Source of the DNA: an uncultured Eubacterium sp.
GTDB taxonomy: Bacteria; Bacillota; Clostridia; Lachnospirales; Lachnospiraceae
Assembly (NCBI RefSeq): GCF_937958975.1
Contig: NZ_CALGRE010000045.1
Coordinates: 186,001-250,000 of the forward strand
Reading direction: 5' to 3'
DNA: 64,000 bases
The number at the start of each line of letters is the position of its first letter. Position 1 is the first letter of the stretch. Positions 52,904 through 60,297 of the stretch are shown piece by piece. The notes beneath the pieces were generated by a model, which was not told where the DNA came from, ran no database searches, and saw only the letters and a program-made list of their open reading frames with translations. Made by a program: the position numbers and the translations under genes.

Positions 52904-53425
52904 ATGAAAATACATAAATTGTTAGCAAAGAAAATTAGTTATGATTCAAGTAAAAAACGTAAATATAAAGATGTAAAATATATTGTTATTCATTACACAG
53001 GAAATAAAAATGATACAGCAAAAGACAACGCTTTATATTTTAAAAATTCAAACAAGCGACAGGCAGGAGCACATTTCTTTGTAGATGAAAAAGGAAAAGT
53101 TTATAAATCTGTTAACATGAATAGAGCTGCATGGTCCGTTGGCGGTGCTAAATATACAGACTGTTTAAAAACTGGTGGAGGTACATATTATAATAAATGT
53201 ACAAATTACAATTCTGTATCAATTGAATTGTGTAATTACATGAAAGGATATCCAAGCAAAAAACAGGTAACCGCCTGTAAAAAGCTAGTAAAGTATATTA
53301 GAAAATATTGCCCAAATGCAAAAGAAATAATCCGGCATTGGGATGTAAACGGAAAGAAATGTCCGGCGGCAATGGCGAGCAAAAACAATTACTGCTGGAA
53401 TATATTTAAAGACACAATAAACTAA
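52904..53425 (+). CDS. N-acetylmuramoyl-L-alanine amidase (endolysin)
   Basis: 173 residues. Amidase_2 zinc ligands are visible in IVIHYTGNKNDTAKDNA, IIRHWDVNGKKCPA and the Cys after it, with GAHFFVDEKGKVYKSV between. It cuts the glycan-peptide bond of peptidoglycan for lysis. No cell-wall-binding repeat. Placed directly after the holin. Confidence 0.92.
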   Translation: MKIHKLLAKKISYDSSKKRKYKDVKYIVIHYTGNKNDTAKDNALYFKNSNKRQAGAHFFVDEKGKVYKSVNMNRAAWSVGGAKYTDCLKTGGGTYYNKCTNYNSVSIELCNYMKGYPSKKQVTACKKLVKYIRKYCPNAKEIIRHWDVNGKKCPAAMASKNNYCWNIFKDTIN

Positions 53426-53439
53426 GTTAAACAAGAGTG

Positions 53440-53472
53440 AAGCCCAAGGGGAAACCTGAGGGCTTTATTTTT
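53440..53472 (+). terminator. Terminator ending the late operon
   Basis: AAGCCC / GGGCTT with inner GG/CC pairs, followed by TATTTTTT. Confidence 0.8.
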
Positions 53473-53493
53473 TAAAAAATATTAAAATAACAC

Positions 53494-53522
53494 TTGACAT
53501 ATGCTAGCATATAGAGTATAAT
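53494..53522 (+). promoter_or_regulatory. Palindrome-bearing promoter 1
   Basis: TTGACA 53494-53499, 17-bp spacer, TATAAT 53517-53522: consensus. The spacer contains the palindrome ATATGCTAGCATAT (53499-53512). An almost identical copy lies at 54260. A leader hairpin ACTCC-GCAAA-GGAGT follows just before the gene. Confidence 0.88.
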
Positions 53523-53573
53523 ATAAACATAAGATAAAGAAAGGAACTCCGCAAAGGAGTGAGGTAAAAGAGG

Positions 53574-53771
53574 ATGAGAACAGAAATAACAAGAGAATTT
53601 AAAGGCGCAGAAGAAAAAGAATTAAAAGTTTTCTATAATGAAACATTGGGTGATTACGAAGTAGAAACAAATAACGAAGTAATTAGTTTTCATGATGAAA
53701 TGAACGAAGCTGGAGATGAAAGCAACGGTGCAGCAGTTGAAGAAGTAGAAAGATTTATTAAAGAGTTTTAA
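53574..53771 (+). CDS. Acidic accessory protein, 65 residues
   Basis: Reads MRTEITREFKGAEEKELKVF and ends VEEVERFIKEF. Strongly acidic, beta then alpha. It sits after the lysis genes behind its own strong, operator-like promoter, a typical place for genes expressed from the lysogen. Not recognised. Confidence 0.65.
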   Translation: MRTEITREFKGAEEKELKVFYNETLGDYEVETNNEVISFHDEMNEAGDESNGAAVEEVERFIKEF

Positions 53772-54061
53772 TTCAGAAGATAAGTTAAAAACAATAAAGT
53801 TCTTTAGAAATGTGGGAGGGGTTATCCTCTCCCTCTTAGATAAGTTTAATACATATTGGTGCTAGTGTGTAGAGTGCATAAAAACAAATAAGAAAATGAG
53901 CAGACAAAATGACTAAAAAAGAATATAAAAAATTCTAATTGAAGATATTTTAAATTGGTAAACACGAAACCAGTTTAAAACAGAATATGAATAAAATAAA
54001 TAGCATTAGAGTTTTAGAAATAATTTATGATAATATTAATTAAATCGGAGGCAACAAAAAA
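53772..54061. other. Intergenic region before the RHH gene
   Basis: Contains a GC hairpin GGGAGGGG/CCTCTCCC near 53812-53833 that may end the preceding transcript, then A/T-rich sequence with no gene. TATGAT near 54027 may be a -10 for the next gene. Confidence 0.5.
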
Positions 54062-54235
54062 ATGAGCAAATACACTGGATATAGCGAGGCACACAAAAAG
54101 GCATATGAAAAATATATGAATAAAAAAGTGATGGTTACGGTTAGAATGACGGAAGAGCAAAGGGAAATGTTAACACAAAAAGCGGCGGCAGAAGGAAAAA
54201 GTGTTAATCAATATGTGTTAGATAAGTGCTTATAA
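54062..54235 (+). CDS. Ribbon-helix-helix (Arc/MetJ-type) protein, 57 residues
   Basis: ATG after CGGAGG. The second half VMVTVRMTEEQREMLTQKAA, then EGKSVNQYVLDKCL is an RHH fold: a beta strand followed by two helices. It lies between two promoters that share a 14-bp palindrome, the kind of two-fold site that RHH dimers bind, so it is the best candidate for their repressor. A 22-residue N-terminal tail precedes the fold. Confidence 0.8.
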   Translation: MSKYTGYSEAHKKAYEKYMNKKVMVTVRMTEEQREMLTQKAAAEGKSVNQYVLDKCL

Positions 54236-54259
54236 AAATAGAGAAAATAAAAAAAACAC

Positions 54260-54288
54260 TTGACATATGCTAGCATATAGAATATAAT
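54260..54288 (+). promoter_or_regulatory. Palindrome-bearing promoter 2
   Basis: TTGACA 54260-54265, 17-bp spacer, TATAAT 54283-54288, with the same ATATGCTAGCATAT (54265-54278). Flanking bases and the leader (AAGATAAAGAAAGGAACTCC) also match promoter 1. Confidence 0.88.
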
Positions 54289-54340
54289 ATAAATATAAGA
54301 TAAAGAAAGGAACTCCACAGAAGGGGGAGGTTAAAAGAAG

Positions 54341-54601
54341 ATGGATTTGAAAGTATTTCTAATGACTAAAGGTTTGAAAGTTTGGGCAAAAGGTAATTAT
54401 GAAAGGATTTATATTAACGATTTAATAGTTGTTGGAATAAATCGTGTAACCAGTAACCCTAAGGGTTATCGCAGACAATCGATGTATTATGATTGCGTAG
54501 ACGATAAATTTGTTTTTCAAGGCGCTACAAGTGGTAGAATGGAAACGATGAGAAAACTTTGTGAACTTATCAGAAACGATGCTGCTCAAATGGTTGATTA
54601 A
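54341..54601 (+). CDS. Accessory protein, 86 residues
   Basis: Starts after GGGGGAGG. Reads MDLKVFLMTKGLKVWAKGNY, with a beta-rich middle and a C-terminal helix (ETMRKLCELIRNDAAQ). Controlled by promoter 2. Not recognised. Confidence 0.65.
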   Translation: MDLKVFLMTKGLKVWAKGNYERIYINDLIVVGINRVTSNPKGYRRQSMYYDCVDDKFVFQGATSGRMETMRKLCELIRNDAAQMVD

Positions 54602-54683
54602 TATAAAATTACAAGGAAAATGTAGACTGTTTACAAAATAGAATAAATGCAAATAATAAAAAACTAAATTATGGAGTAGGAGC

Positions 54684-55154
54684 ATGGAAAACAAGGAGAA
54701 ATACGGAATGCTGACCCCGGTAAAACCAACAGGGGAACGATACAATAATGAAGTGGTTTGGGAGTTTCAATGTGACTGCGGAAACACTATATATAGAAGT
54801 TTAGCACATGTAAAAAGAAATACTAAGATGGGATATATGTGTAGCTGCGGTAAGCATACTACAAAAAATAAGTCAAAGAAAAGTGCAGAAAACATTGGCA
54901 AAGTTACAGAAAACGGTGGCAATTTATCTCTTATAAAAAGAGAAAATGCTTATAAAACGAATAAGCTCGGTGTAAAAGGGGTTTCTTATGATAAAACAAA
55001 GAATAAATATGTAGCACAGATAGCGTATAAGAAAAAACATTATTACCTTGGAAGATATGACACAGTAGAAGAAGCGAAACGAGCATACGAAGAAAAAAAG
55101 AGGGAATTGCTAGAGCAAGAAGAAAATTACATCGGTAATCATGATATCAAATAA
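54684..55154 (+). CDS. AP2-domain protein with zinc-ribbon N-terminus
   Basis: 156 residues. N-terminal Cys-rich part (FQCDCGNTIYRSL, then YMCSCGKH) and C-terminal AP2 DNA-binding domain (GVKGVSYDKTKNKYVAQIAY, then YYLGRYDTVEEAKRAYEEKK). AP2 domains in phages usually accompany HNH homing nucleases; here no HNH is attached. It could be a regulator or a nuclease remnant. Last gene of the prophage. Confidence 0.82.
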   Translation: MENKEKYGMLTPVKPTGERYNNEVVWEFQCDCGNTIYRSLAHVKRNTKMGYMCSCGKHTTKNKSKKSAENIGKVTENGGNLSLIKRENAYKTNKLGVKGVSYDKTKNKYVAQIAYKKKHYYLGRYDTVEEAKRAYEEKKRELLEQEENYIGNHDIK

Positions 55155-55213
55155 TGAGATTACAAATGTATTAAAATGTAATGTGAAACATTTATTGCAA
55201 CAGTACAAAAAAG

Positions 55214-55244
55214 TTCAGGGACATCTTAAAAAAGAGTCCCTGAA
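55214..55244 (+). terminator. Terminator at the prophage right end
   Basis: TTCAGGGAC / GTCCCTGAA with A/T-rich flanks. Confidence 0.75.
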
Positions 55245-55307
55245 AAAAGATAATAGTATTGTATCAACTGTTTAAAAAAGTTATTATAATTTGAGTTAAT
55301 TTAAGCT

Positions 55308-55334
55308 CGTAGTATACGCGTAGTATACACAAAA
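55308..55334 (+). promoter_or_regulatory. Right integrase arm-type site
   Basis: CGTAGTATACGCGTAGTATAC, nearly the same as 22151-22174 and in the same orientation, preceded by AATTTGAGTTAATTTAAG. It lies 37 bp inside attR. Confidence 0.7.
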
Positions 55335-55370
55335 TGCGAGAAACTACCTATTATAAAGCGGTTTAGATTC

Positions 55371-55394
55371 AAAGATTATGAACAAGATGTAAAA
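55371..55394 (+). repeat. attR core
   Basis: Second copy of the 24-bp repeat. It ends 16 bp before the cyclophilin ATG, leaving the ribosome-binding site AAAGGAGAG in the host part. Confidence 0.9.
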
Positions 55395-55410
55395 GAAAAG
55401 GAGAGTAAAA

Positions 55411-55935
55411 ATGGCAGAGAAAAATCCAATTGTAACAATTGAAATGAATGATGGACAAGTTATGAAGGCAGAGTTATACCCTGAAATTGCACCGAACACA
55501 GTAAATAACTTCATCAGTCTTATCCAAAAGGGATATTATAATGGAGTTATTTTCCACAGAGTGATAAAAGGGTTTATGATTCAGGGCGGAGACCCGGAAG
55601 GAACAGGTGTAGGTGGTCCTGGATATTCGATTAAAGGAGAGTTTTCACAAAATGGATTTGAAAATAACTTGAAACATACTCCCGGGGTGCTTTCCATGGC
55701 AAGAACAATGTTTCCGGATACAGCAGGTTCCCAGTTTTTTATTATGCATGAGACATCGCCGCATCTCGATGGACAATATGCGGCCTTTGGAAAAATTATT
55801 GAAGGTATGGAAGTTGTGAATAAAATTGCGGAATGTGCTACAGACTATATGGATAAACCGTTAGAACAGCAGATGATGAAGAATGTAACGGTAGAAACTT
55901 TTGGTGTAGAATATCCGGAACCGGAAAAGTGCTAA
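55411..55935 (+). CDS. Peptidyl-prolyl cis-trans isomerase (cyclophilin)
   Basis: 174 residues. The cyclophilin core is clear: NTVNNFISLIQKGYYNGVIF, then FHRVIKGFMIQGGDPEGTG and the SMARTMFPDTAGSQFFIM loop. No signal peptide, so cytosolic. The prophage sits in its 5' untranslated region; a weak TATTAT -10 (55349) inside the phage end may now drive it. Confidence 0.93.
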   Translation: MAEKNPIVTIEMNDGQVMKAELYPEIAPNTVNNFISLIQKGYYNGVIFHRVIKGFMIQGGDPEGTGVGGPGYSIKGEFSQNGFENNLKHTPGVLSMARTMFPDTAGSQFFIMHETSPHLDGQYAAFGKIIEGMEVVNKIAECATDYMDKPLEQQMMKNVTVETFGVEYPEPEKC

Positions 55936-55941
55936 TTGCTA

Positions 55942-55970
55942 TTTACAAACAACGTATTTCGTTGTATAAA
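55942..55970 (+). promoter_or_regulatory. Promoter of the DUF1858 gene
   Basis: TTTACA, 17-bp spacer, TATAAA, 55 bp before the gene. The spacer contains the inverted repeat ACAACG-TATTT-CGTTGT, a possible operator. Confidence 0.6.
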
Positions 55971-56024
55971 ATATGATAGTGAGAAATTCACTCTAAGATA
56001 ATAGGAAATAAAGGAGGAATAGTT

Positions 56025-56237
56025 ATGGCAAAAATAACCAAAGATATGATTATTAGTGATATTATTCAGATAAATATGGGATGTGTTCCTATCTTATTAA
56101 ATGAAGGTATGCATTGTATTGGCTGTCCTGCATCGCAGGGAGAAACATTAGAAGAGGCGTGTATGGTGCACGGATTAGATGCAGATGTTTTAGCAAAGAA
56201 GTTAAATGATTTTGTTGAGAGTGTTGATGCAGAATAA
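56025..56237 (+). CDS. DUF1858 (hybrid-cluster-protein-associated disulfide) protein
   Basis: 70 residues. ITKDMIISDIIQINMGCVPI and CIGCPASQGETLEEACMVHG are the DUF1858 signature with its CxGCP redox motif. Family members occur beside hybrid-cluster proteins or alone, with a likely redox role. AAGGAGG precedes the ATG. Confidence 0.9.
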   Translation: MAKITKDMIISDIIQINMGCVPILLNEGMHCIGCPASQGETLEEACMVHGLDADVLAKKLNDFVESVDAE

Positions 56238-56240
56238 TCC

Positions 56241-56278
56241 AAAAAAGAGGCAGTTCACTGAGTGAATGCCTCTTTTTT
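56241..56278. terminator. Terminator between convergent genes
   Basis: AAAAAAGAGGCA / TGCCTCTTTTTT serves both the DUF1858 gene and the leftward Lys/Ala-rich gene. Confidence 0.85.
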
Positions 56279-56294
56279 GATGTATATGTTTGAA

Positions 56295-56732
56295 TTATAA
56301 AGCGATATCTCCGATAATTCCATCGATTACATAATAAGCTTTCATATCTTCAGGTTTAATGTAGATTGAAACAGATGTCATAGTTTTTTTACCATTCTTT
56401 GCTGTGTAATCAGCTTTAACGGCTTTTTCAATTTCTACGGTATCAAATTCCATTCCATGGAACTGAACGTAAACATTGTTTTCTTTTTTAACTGTCTTTT
56501 TAGCAGGCGCTTTTTTAGCAGCAGGTTTTGTTTCTACTTTCTTTTCAACGACCTTAGCAGCAGGTTTCGTCTCAGTCTTTTTTTCTGTGGCTTTAGCGAC
56601 AGGTTTTGTCTCAGCTTTTTTAGGCGTAGCTTTTGTAGCTGCCTTTGTCTCTTCTTTTTTTACATCTGCTTTAACGGCTGTCTCAACTTTTTTTTCAGCA
56701 GCTTTTGCAGTTGTTTTCTTAGTAGTTGCCAT
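56295..56732 (-). CDS. Lys/Ala-rich protein with C-terminal DUF6465-like domain
   Basis: 145 residues. The first 85 are repeated KKVETKPAAK-type units, histone-H1-like and probably disordered and DNA- or envelope-associated. The last 60 (VYVQFHGMEFDTVEIEKAVK, then VSIYIKPEDMKAYYVID) are a compact domain common in Lachnospiraceae. GGAGG precedes the ATG. 56,733-57,036 has no gene. Confidence 0.7.
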   Translation of the reverse strand: MATTKKTTAKAAEKKVETAVKADVKKEETKAATKATPKKAETKPVAKATEKKTETKPAAKVVEKKVETKPAAKKAPAKKTVKKENNVYVQFHGMEFDTVEIEKAVKADYTAKNGKKTMTSVSIYIKPEDMKAYYVIDGIIGDIAL

Positions 56733-57036
56733 AATAAAAATCCTCCTTAAAATAAGTAGGTCGATTCAAGTCTATAGAATGTGTGCGTATTATCAACCCA
56801 ATAATATTAGCTGTGCTTTTCACATGTTGTATAATACAACTACAATTTAAAATATGCAAGAATCTCTAAAAAGTTTATGAAAAACACACAAATTATAAAA
56901 GTATGGAATTATAAATTACTAATTTTATACTTGTATTTATTACCATGTAGTTAAAATAATAGTTAAAAATTACAATTTATACTTGAAAAATGTTCAAAAA
57001 TATAGCAATATTATAATATAGCATGGTGCGAATTAT

Positions 57037-57065
57037 TTGACATTATGTCGAAAGTTTGCTAAAAT
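57037..57065 (+). promoter_or_regulatory. Promoter of the SH3 gene
   Basis: TTGACA, 17-bp spacer, TAAAAT, about 60 bp before the gene. Confidence 0.65.
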
Positions 57066-57124
57066 CCACAAGCATTAGTATACTCGGAAATAAAAATTAT
57101 ATAAAAAAGTTGGAATATTAAATA

Positions 57125-57643
57125 ATGAATAGATTTGAAAAAAGAAAGTTAAAGAGTGGTATTTATAAGCATGTCAATGCTTTGATGTATACATGTATTT
57201 TTGCAGTAGCTTCAATTATAACGATTGCAGCAGCGGTGAATCGGACAGATGAGATTGTATATATGGATGAAGAACAGGTTGTATCTACTGTCAGGGAGTC
57301 GGTAGCTTTTACAGATAAGGCCGCACATAAAGTTGCTGTCGGTGAGTCAGAGACAGAAGAAAATGTCTCCAATGATGTTACGGAGAATATTACAGATGTT
57401 CCAACAGAGCCGGACACAACAGCAGGTGAGCCGGATACAAGCCGAATAACAGGCAATAAGATTAAAGTCACGGCAGATACACTGAATGTGAGGGCACAGG
57501 CAAGTGAAGAGGCAGAGGTTCTCGGAATGGCAGATGAAGATGACGTTTATACTATTATTTCTGAACAGGGTGAATGGATAGAGATTGATTATAATGGAAA
57601 TAATGGATTTGTAAAATCTGAATTTGTTGAAATACAGGAATAA
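57125..57643 (+). CDS. Membrane-anchored SH3-domain protein
   Basis: 172 residues. One membrane segment (MYTCIFAVASIITIAAAV, about 21-38), an acidic Thr/Glu-rich linker and a bacterial SH3 domain at the end (KVTADTLNVRAQASEEAEVL, then GNNGFVKSEFVEI). It is probably a surface protein binding the cell wall. The ribosome site is weak. Confidence 0.85.
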   Translation: MNRFEKRKLKSGIYKHVNALMYTCIFAVASIITIAAAVNRTDEIVYMDEEQVVSTVRESVAFTDKAAHKVAVGESETEENVSNDVTENITDVPTEPDTTAGEPDTSRITGNKIKVTADTLNVRAQASEEAEVLGMADEDDVYTIISEQGEWIEIDYNGNNGFVKSEFVEIQE

Positions 57644-57650
57644 TAAATAA

Positions 57651-57678
57651 AAAGAAATCCTTGGGGTTTCTTTTTTTA
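57651..57678 (+). terminator. Terminator after the SH3 gene
   Basis: AAAGAAATCC-TTGG-GGTTTCTTTTTTT. Confidence 0.85.
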
Positions 57679-57751
57679 TATTTAATGATATAATTAACCT
57701 ACCTTTGAATTTATATACATAGAATAATTATAAAAGAAGGAGGACTGGGAT

Positions 57752-58177
57752 ATGAATTATATTGGATGGCTTATTATTTTTGTCGTTTTTGCGGCATTAG
57801 AATTAGTATCTCTTGGCATGACCTGTATCTGGTTTGCCATTGGTGCTCTGGCAGCATGTGTTAGTTCGCTGTTTACGGACAATTGGATGATTCAGGCCTT
57901 TGTGTTCATAATAATAACAGTAGTCGTTTTGGTTTTCTTAAGACCGATTGCCATAAAGCATATAAATGGTAAAGCAGAGAAAACAAATGTAGATTCCATA
58001 ATTGGCAGAAAGGCAAAGGTAATTGCTGATATTGACAATATAAATGCGACAGGGATGGTTGTCATTGACGGAATGGAATGGACTGCAAGAAGTGTTGACG
58101 GAAGCATAATAACAAAAGATACTTTAGTTGAGGTTGTGTCCGTGGAAGGGGTAAAGGCTATCGTAAAAGAAATATAA
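57752..58177 (+). CDS. NfeD-family membrane protein
   Basis: 141 residues. Three membrane spans (IGWLIIFVVFAALELVSLG; AIGALAACVSSLF; AFVFIIITVVVLVFLRPIAI) and a C-terminal OB-fold part (IIGRKAKVIADIDNINATG). NfeD proteins work with SPFH proteins, encoded next here. GAAGGAGG precedes the ATG. Confidence 0.9.
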   Translation: MNYIGWLIIFVVFAALELVSLGMTCIWFAIGALAACVSSLFTDNWMIQAFVFIIITVVVLVFLRPIAIKHINGKAEKTNVDSIIGRKAKVIADIDNINATGMVVIDGMEWTARSVDGSIITKDTLVEVVSVEGVKAIVKEI

Positions 58178-58252
58178 GAAATGATTTGCGAAAGTATATC
58201 CATCGCATTATCATAAAGAGCATAGGAAATATAAGATTAGGAGGAAAAAATT

Positions 58253-59167
58253 ATGCCATTTTTAATTATTGTTTTGATTTTAGCAATTGCGGTTGTATCT
58301 ACATGTGTAAAAATTGTACCGCAGGCACATGCTTACGTTATTGAGAGACTCGGTGTTTATAAGCAGACATGGTCTGTGGGAATCCATTTTAAGGTTCCGT
58401 TTCTTGACAGAGTTTCCAGAAGAGTGAATTTAAAGGAACAGGTGGCTGATTTCGAGCCTCAGCCTGTAATTACCAGGGATAACGTAACAATGCAGATTGA
58501 TACAATTATTTTTTATCAGATTACAGACCCTAAGCTTTTTGCTTATGGTGTTGAAAATCCAATTGTAGCTATTAAATCACTTACAGCAACAACATTGAGA
58601 AATATTGTCGGTGATTTGGAACTTGATGAGACACTCACTTCCAGAGAGACGATTAACGCAAAAATGCGTACAGAATTAGATGTTGCAACTGACCCTTGGG
58701 GAATTAAGGTGAACAGAGTAGAGTTAAAAAATATTATTCCACCGAGAGACATTCAGGAGGCAATGGAAAAGCAGATGAGAGCTGAGCGTGAAAAACGTGA
58801 GCAGATTCTTAGAGCAGAAGGTGAGAAGAAGTCAGCTGTTCTGATTGCAGAAGGTAAGAAAGAAGCGGCTATTTTGAATGCAGAAGCCGACAAAGCAGCA
58901 GCTGTATTGAAAGCTGATGCTGAAAAACAGAAGAAAATTCTTGAGGCAGAAGGTGAGGCACAGGCAATTCTCAAGGTTCAGCAGGCTACAGCAGACGGTA
59001 TTAGAGCTATTAAGGAAGCGGGTGCAGATGAGGCTGTTCTTACAATGAAGAGCCTAGAAGCATTTGTGGCAGCAGCAGATGGTCAGGCTACAAAGATTAT
59101 TATCCCATCTGAGATTCAGGGATTAGCAGGTTCAGTGAAAGCATTGGCTGAGACGATTAAAGACTAA
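58253..59167 (+). CDS. SPFH/band-7 (stomatin-type) membrane protein
   Basis: 304 residues. N-terminal membrane segment, band-7 domain (VIERLGVYKQTWSVGIHFKV, then VTMQIDTIIFYQITDPKLFA), and a C-terminal coiled coil with the EAxKxAAIL-type repeats (AEGKKEAAILNAEADKAAAV). With NfeD it likely organises membrane microdomains. Stops 30 bp before the next gene. Confidence 0.92.
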   Translation: MPFLIIVLILAIAVVSTCVKIVPQAHAYVIERLGVYKQTWSVGIHFKVPFLDRVSRRVNLKEQVADFEPQPVITRDNVTMQIDTIIFYQITDPKLFAYGVENPIVAIKSLTATTLRNIVGDLELDETLTSRETINAKMRTELDVATDPWGIKVNRVELKNIIPPRDIQEAMEKQMRAEREKREQILRAEGEKKSAVLIAEGKKEAAILNAEADKAAAVLKADAEKQKKILEAEGEAQAILKVQQATADGIRAIKEAGADEAVLTMKSLEAFVAAADGQATKIIIPSEIQGLAGSVKALAETIKD

Positions 59168-59196
59168 TTTAAGTGAAGAGTTGAGAGTATAAAGAT

Positions 59197-59526
59197 ATGT
59201 ATAACGAGGATAGAGTTCTGTGCGGAGCAAATTCCTATGAAAAGAAGTTTTATATCAATGACAGATTTAAGAATTTGCCTGAACAGATTAGACAAGAGTT
59301 ACAGATAATGTGTGTTATGTTTACAGAAGAGGTTGGTGGAACCTTGATTTTGGAATATGACGAGGATGGATTTCTTCAGTTGATAACAGATGCAGAAGAA
59401 GATGATATACTGTATGATGAAATCGGAAGCGGTCTGAAAATTCATCAGATACAGTTAGAAAAAAGGGAACTCTTAGAGGCTCTTGAAATGTACTATAAGG
59501 TATTTGTGTTAGGAGAAGATGCGTAA
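59197..59526 (+). CDS. DUF6145-like hypothetical protein
   Basis: 109 residues. ALCGANSYEKKFYIN-type start (DRVLCGANSYEKKFYINDRF) and LPEQIRQELQIMCVMFTEEV, typical of a small Lachnospiraceae family next to coaX. Function unknown. Its stop overlaps the coaX start. Confidence 0.75.
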   Translation: MYNEDRVLCGANSYEKKFYINDRFKNLPEQIRQELQIMCVMFTEEVGGTLILEYDEDGFLQLITDAEEDDILYDEIGSGLKIHQIQLEKRELLEALEMYYKVFVLGEDA

Positions 59527-60296
59527 TGCTTTTGACGGTTGATGTTGGAAATACAAATATTACATTGGGATTATTTAAAGGAAAAGATATATATGCCACT
59601 TTTAGAATTACAACACAGATGGCAAGGACATCTGATGAATATGGTTCCCTTATTGCTGAAATGATTGTCAGAAAAGGAATTGATGTTAAGAGTATTAAAG
59701 ATGTTATTGTTTCATCTGTTGTTCCAAAGGTTATGTACTCATTGAATAGTGGAATTATAAAATATTTTGGTATCCAGCCAATGATTGTCGGTATAGGCAC
59801 AAAAACAGGGATTAGGATTAACAGGACGGACCCGAGAGAAGTGGGTTCGGATAGAATTGTAGACGCTGTGTCGGCATATGAGATTTATGGTGGTCCTTGT
59901 ATTGTGGCAGATTTTGGAACTGCTACTACATATGATTTGATTGGAGCCGATGGAACCTTTGAGGCAGGTGTTACTTCTCCGGGAATTAAGATATGTGCGA
60001 AGGCTCTTTGGGATTGTACGGCAAAACTTCCGGAAGTAGAGATTAAAAAGCCGGAGTCTATTCTTGGAAAAGATACAATCACGAGCATGCAGGCAGGTAT
60101 TGTTTATGGATATATAGGTCAAACAGAGTATATTATTGATAAGATGAAGGAGGCGAGTGGTCTCGAAAATCTCAGAGTAATAGCTACTGGTGGAATGGGA
60201 CGTATTATTTATGAAAATACGGACAGAATTGATATATATGATAATGAACTTACATTGCAGGGCATGAGAATAATTTATGAAAAGAACAGAAAATAA
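59526..60296 (+). CDS. coaX: Type III pantothenate kinase
   Basis: 256 residues. LTVDVGNTNITLGLFKGKDI is the phosphate-binding start of the acetate-kinase/Hsp70 fold; GTDRIVDAVSAYEIYGGPCI-like (VGSDRIVDAVSAYEIYGG) and DFGTATTYD follow. First step of coenzyme A synthesis. The ATG overlaps the upstream stop. Confidence 0.93.
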   Translation: MLLTVDVGNTNITLGLFKGKDIYATFRITTQMARTSDEYGSLIAEMIVRKGIDVKSIKDVIVSSVVPKVMYSLNSGIIKYFGIQPMIVGIGTKTGIRINRTDPREVGSDRIVDAVSAYEIYGGPCIVADFGTATTYDLIGADGTFEAGVTSPGIKICAKALWDCTAKLPEVEIKKPESILGKDTITSMQAGIVYGYIGQTEYIIDKMKEASGLENLRVIATGGMGRIIYENTDRIDIYDNELTLQGMRIIYEKNRK

Positions 60297-60297
60297 T

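Larger units (their letters stand above)
22050..55394 (+). mobile_element. Siphovirus-type prophage, about 33.3 kb
   Basis: A perfect 24-bp direct repeat at 22050-22073 and 55371-55394 bounds the region. It contains a tyrosine integrase next to the left end and a complete module order: immunity, early, Rep, HNH, TerS, TerL, portal, protease, capsid, connectors, tail tube, gpG/gpGT, tape measure, Dit, Tal, baseplate, holin, amidase. HK97-type capsid genes and a long tape measure indicate a long-tailed phage with a tail of roughly 170-180 nm by the usual length rule. All structural genes look intact. Confidence 0.95.

Noticed and set aside
22050..55394. CRISPR array or toxin-antitoxin pair in the prophage
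   Set aside because: No regularly spaced repeats were seen. The RHH protein could be an antitoxin, but it has no adjacent coupled toxin gene; the next gene has its own promoter.
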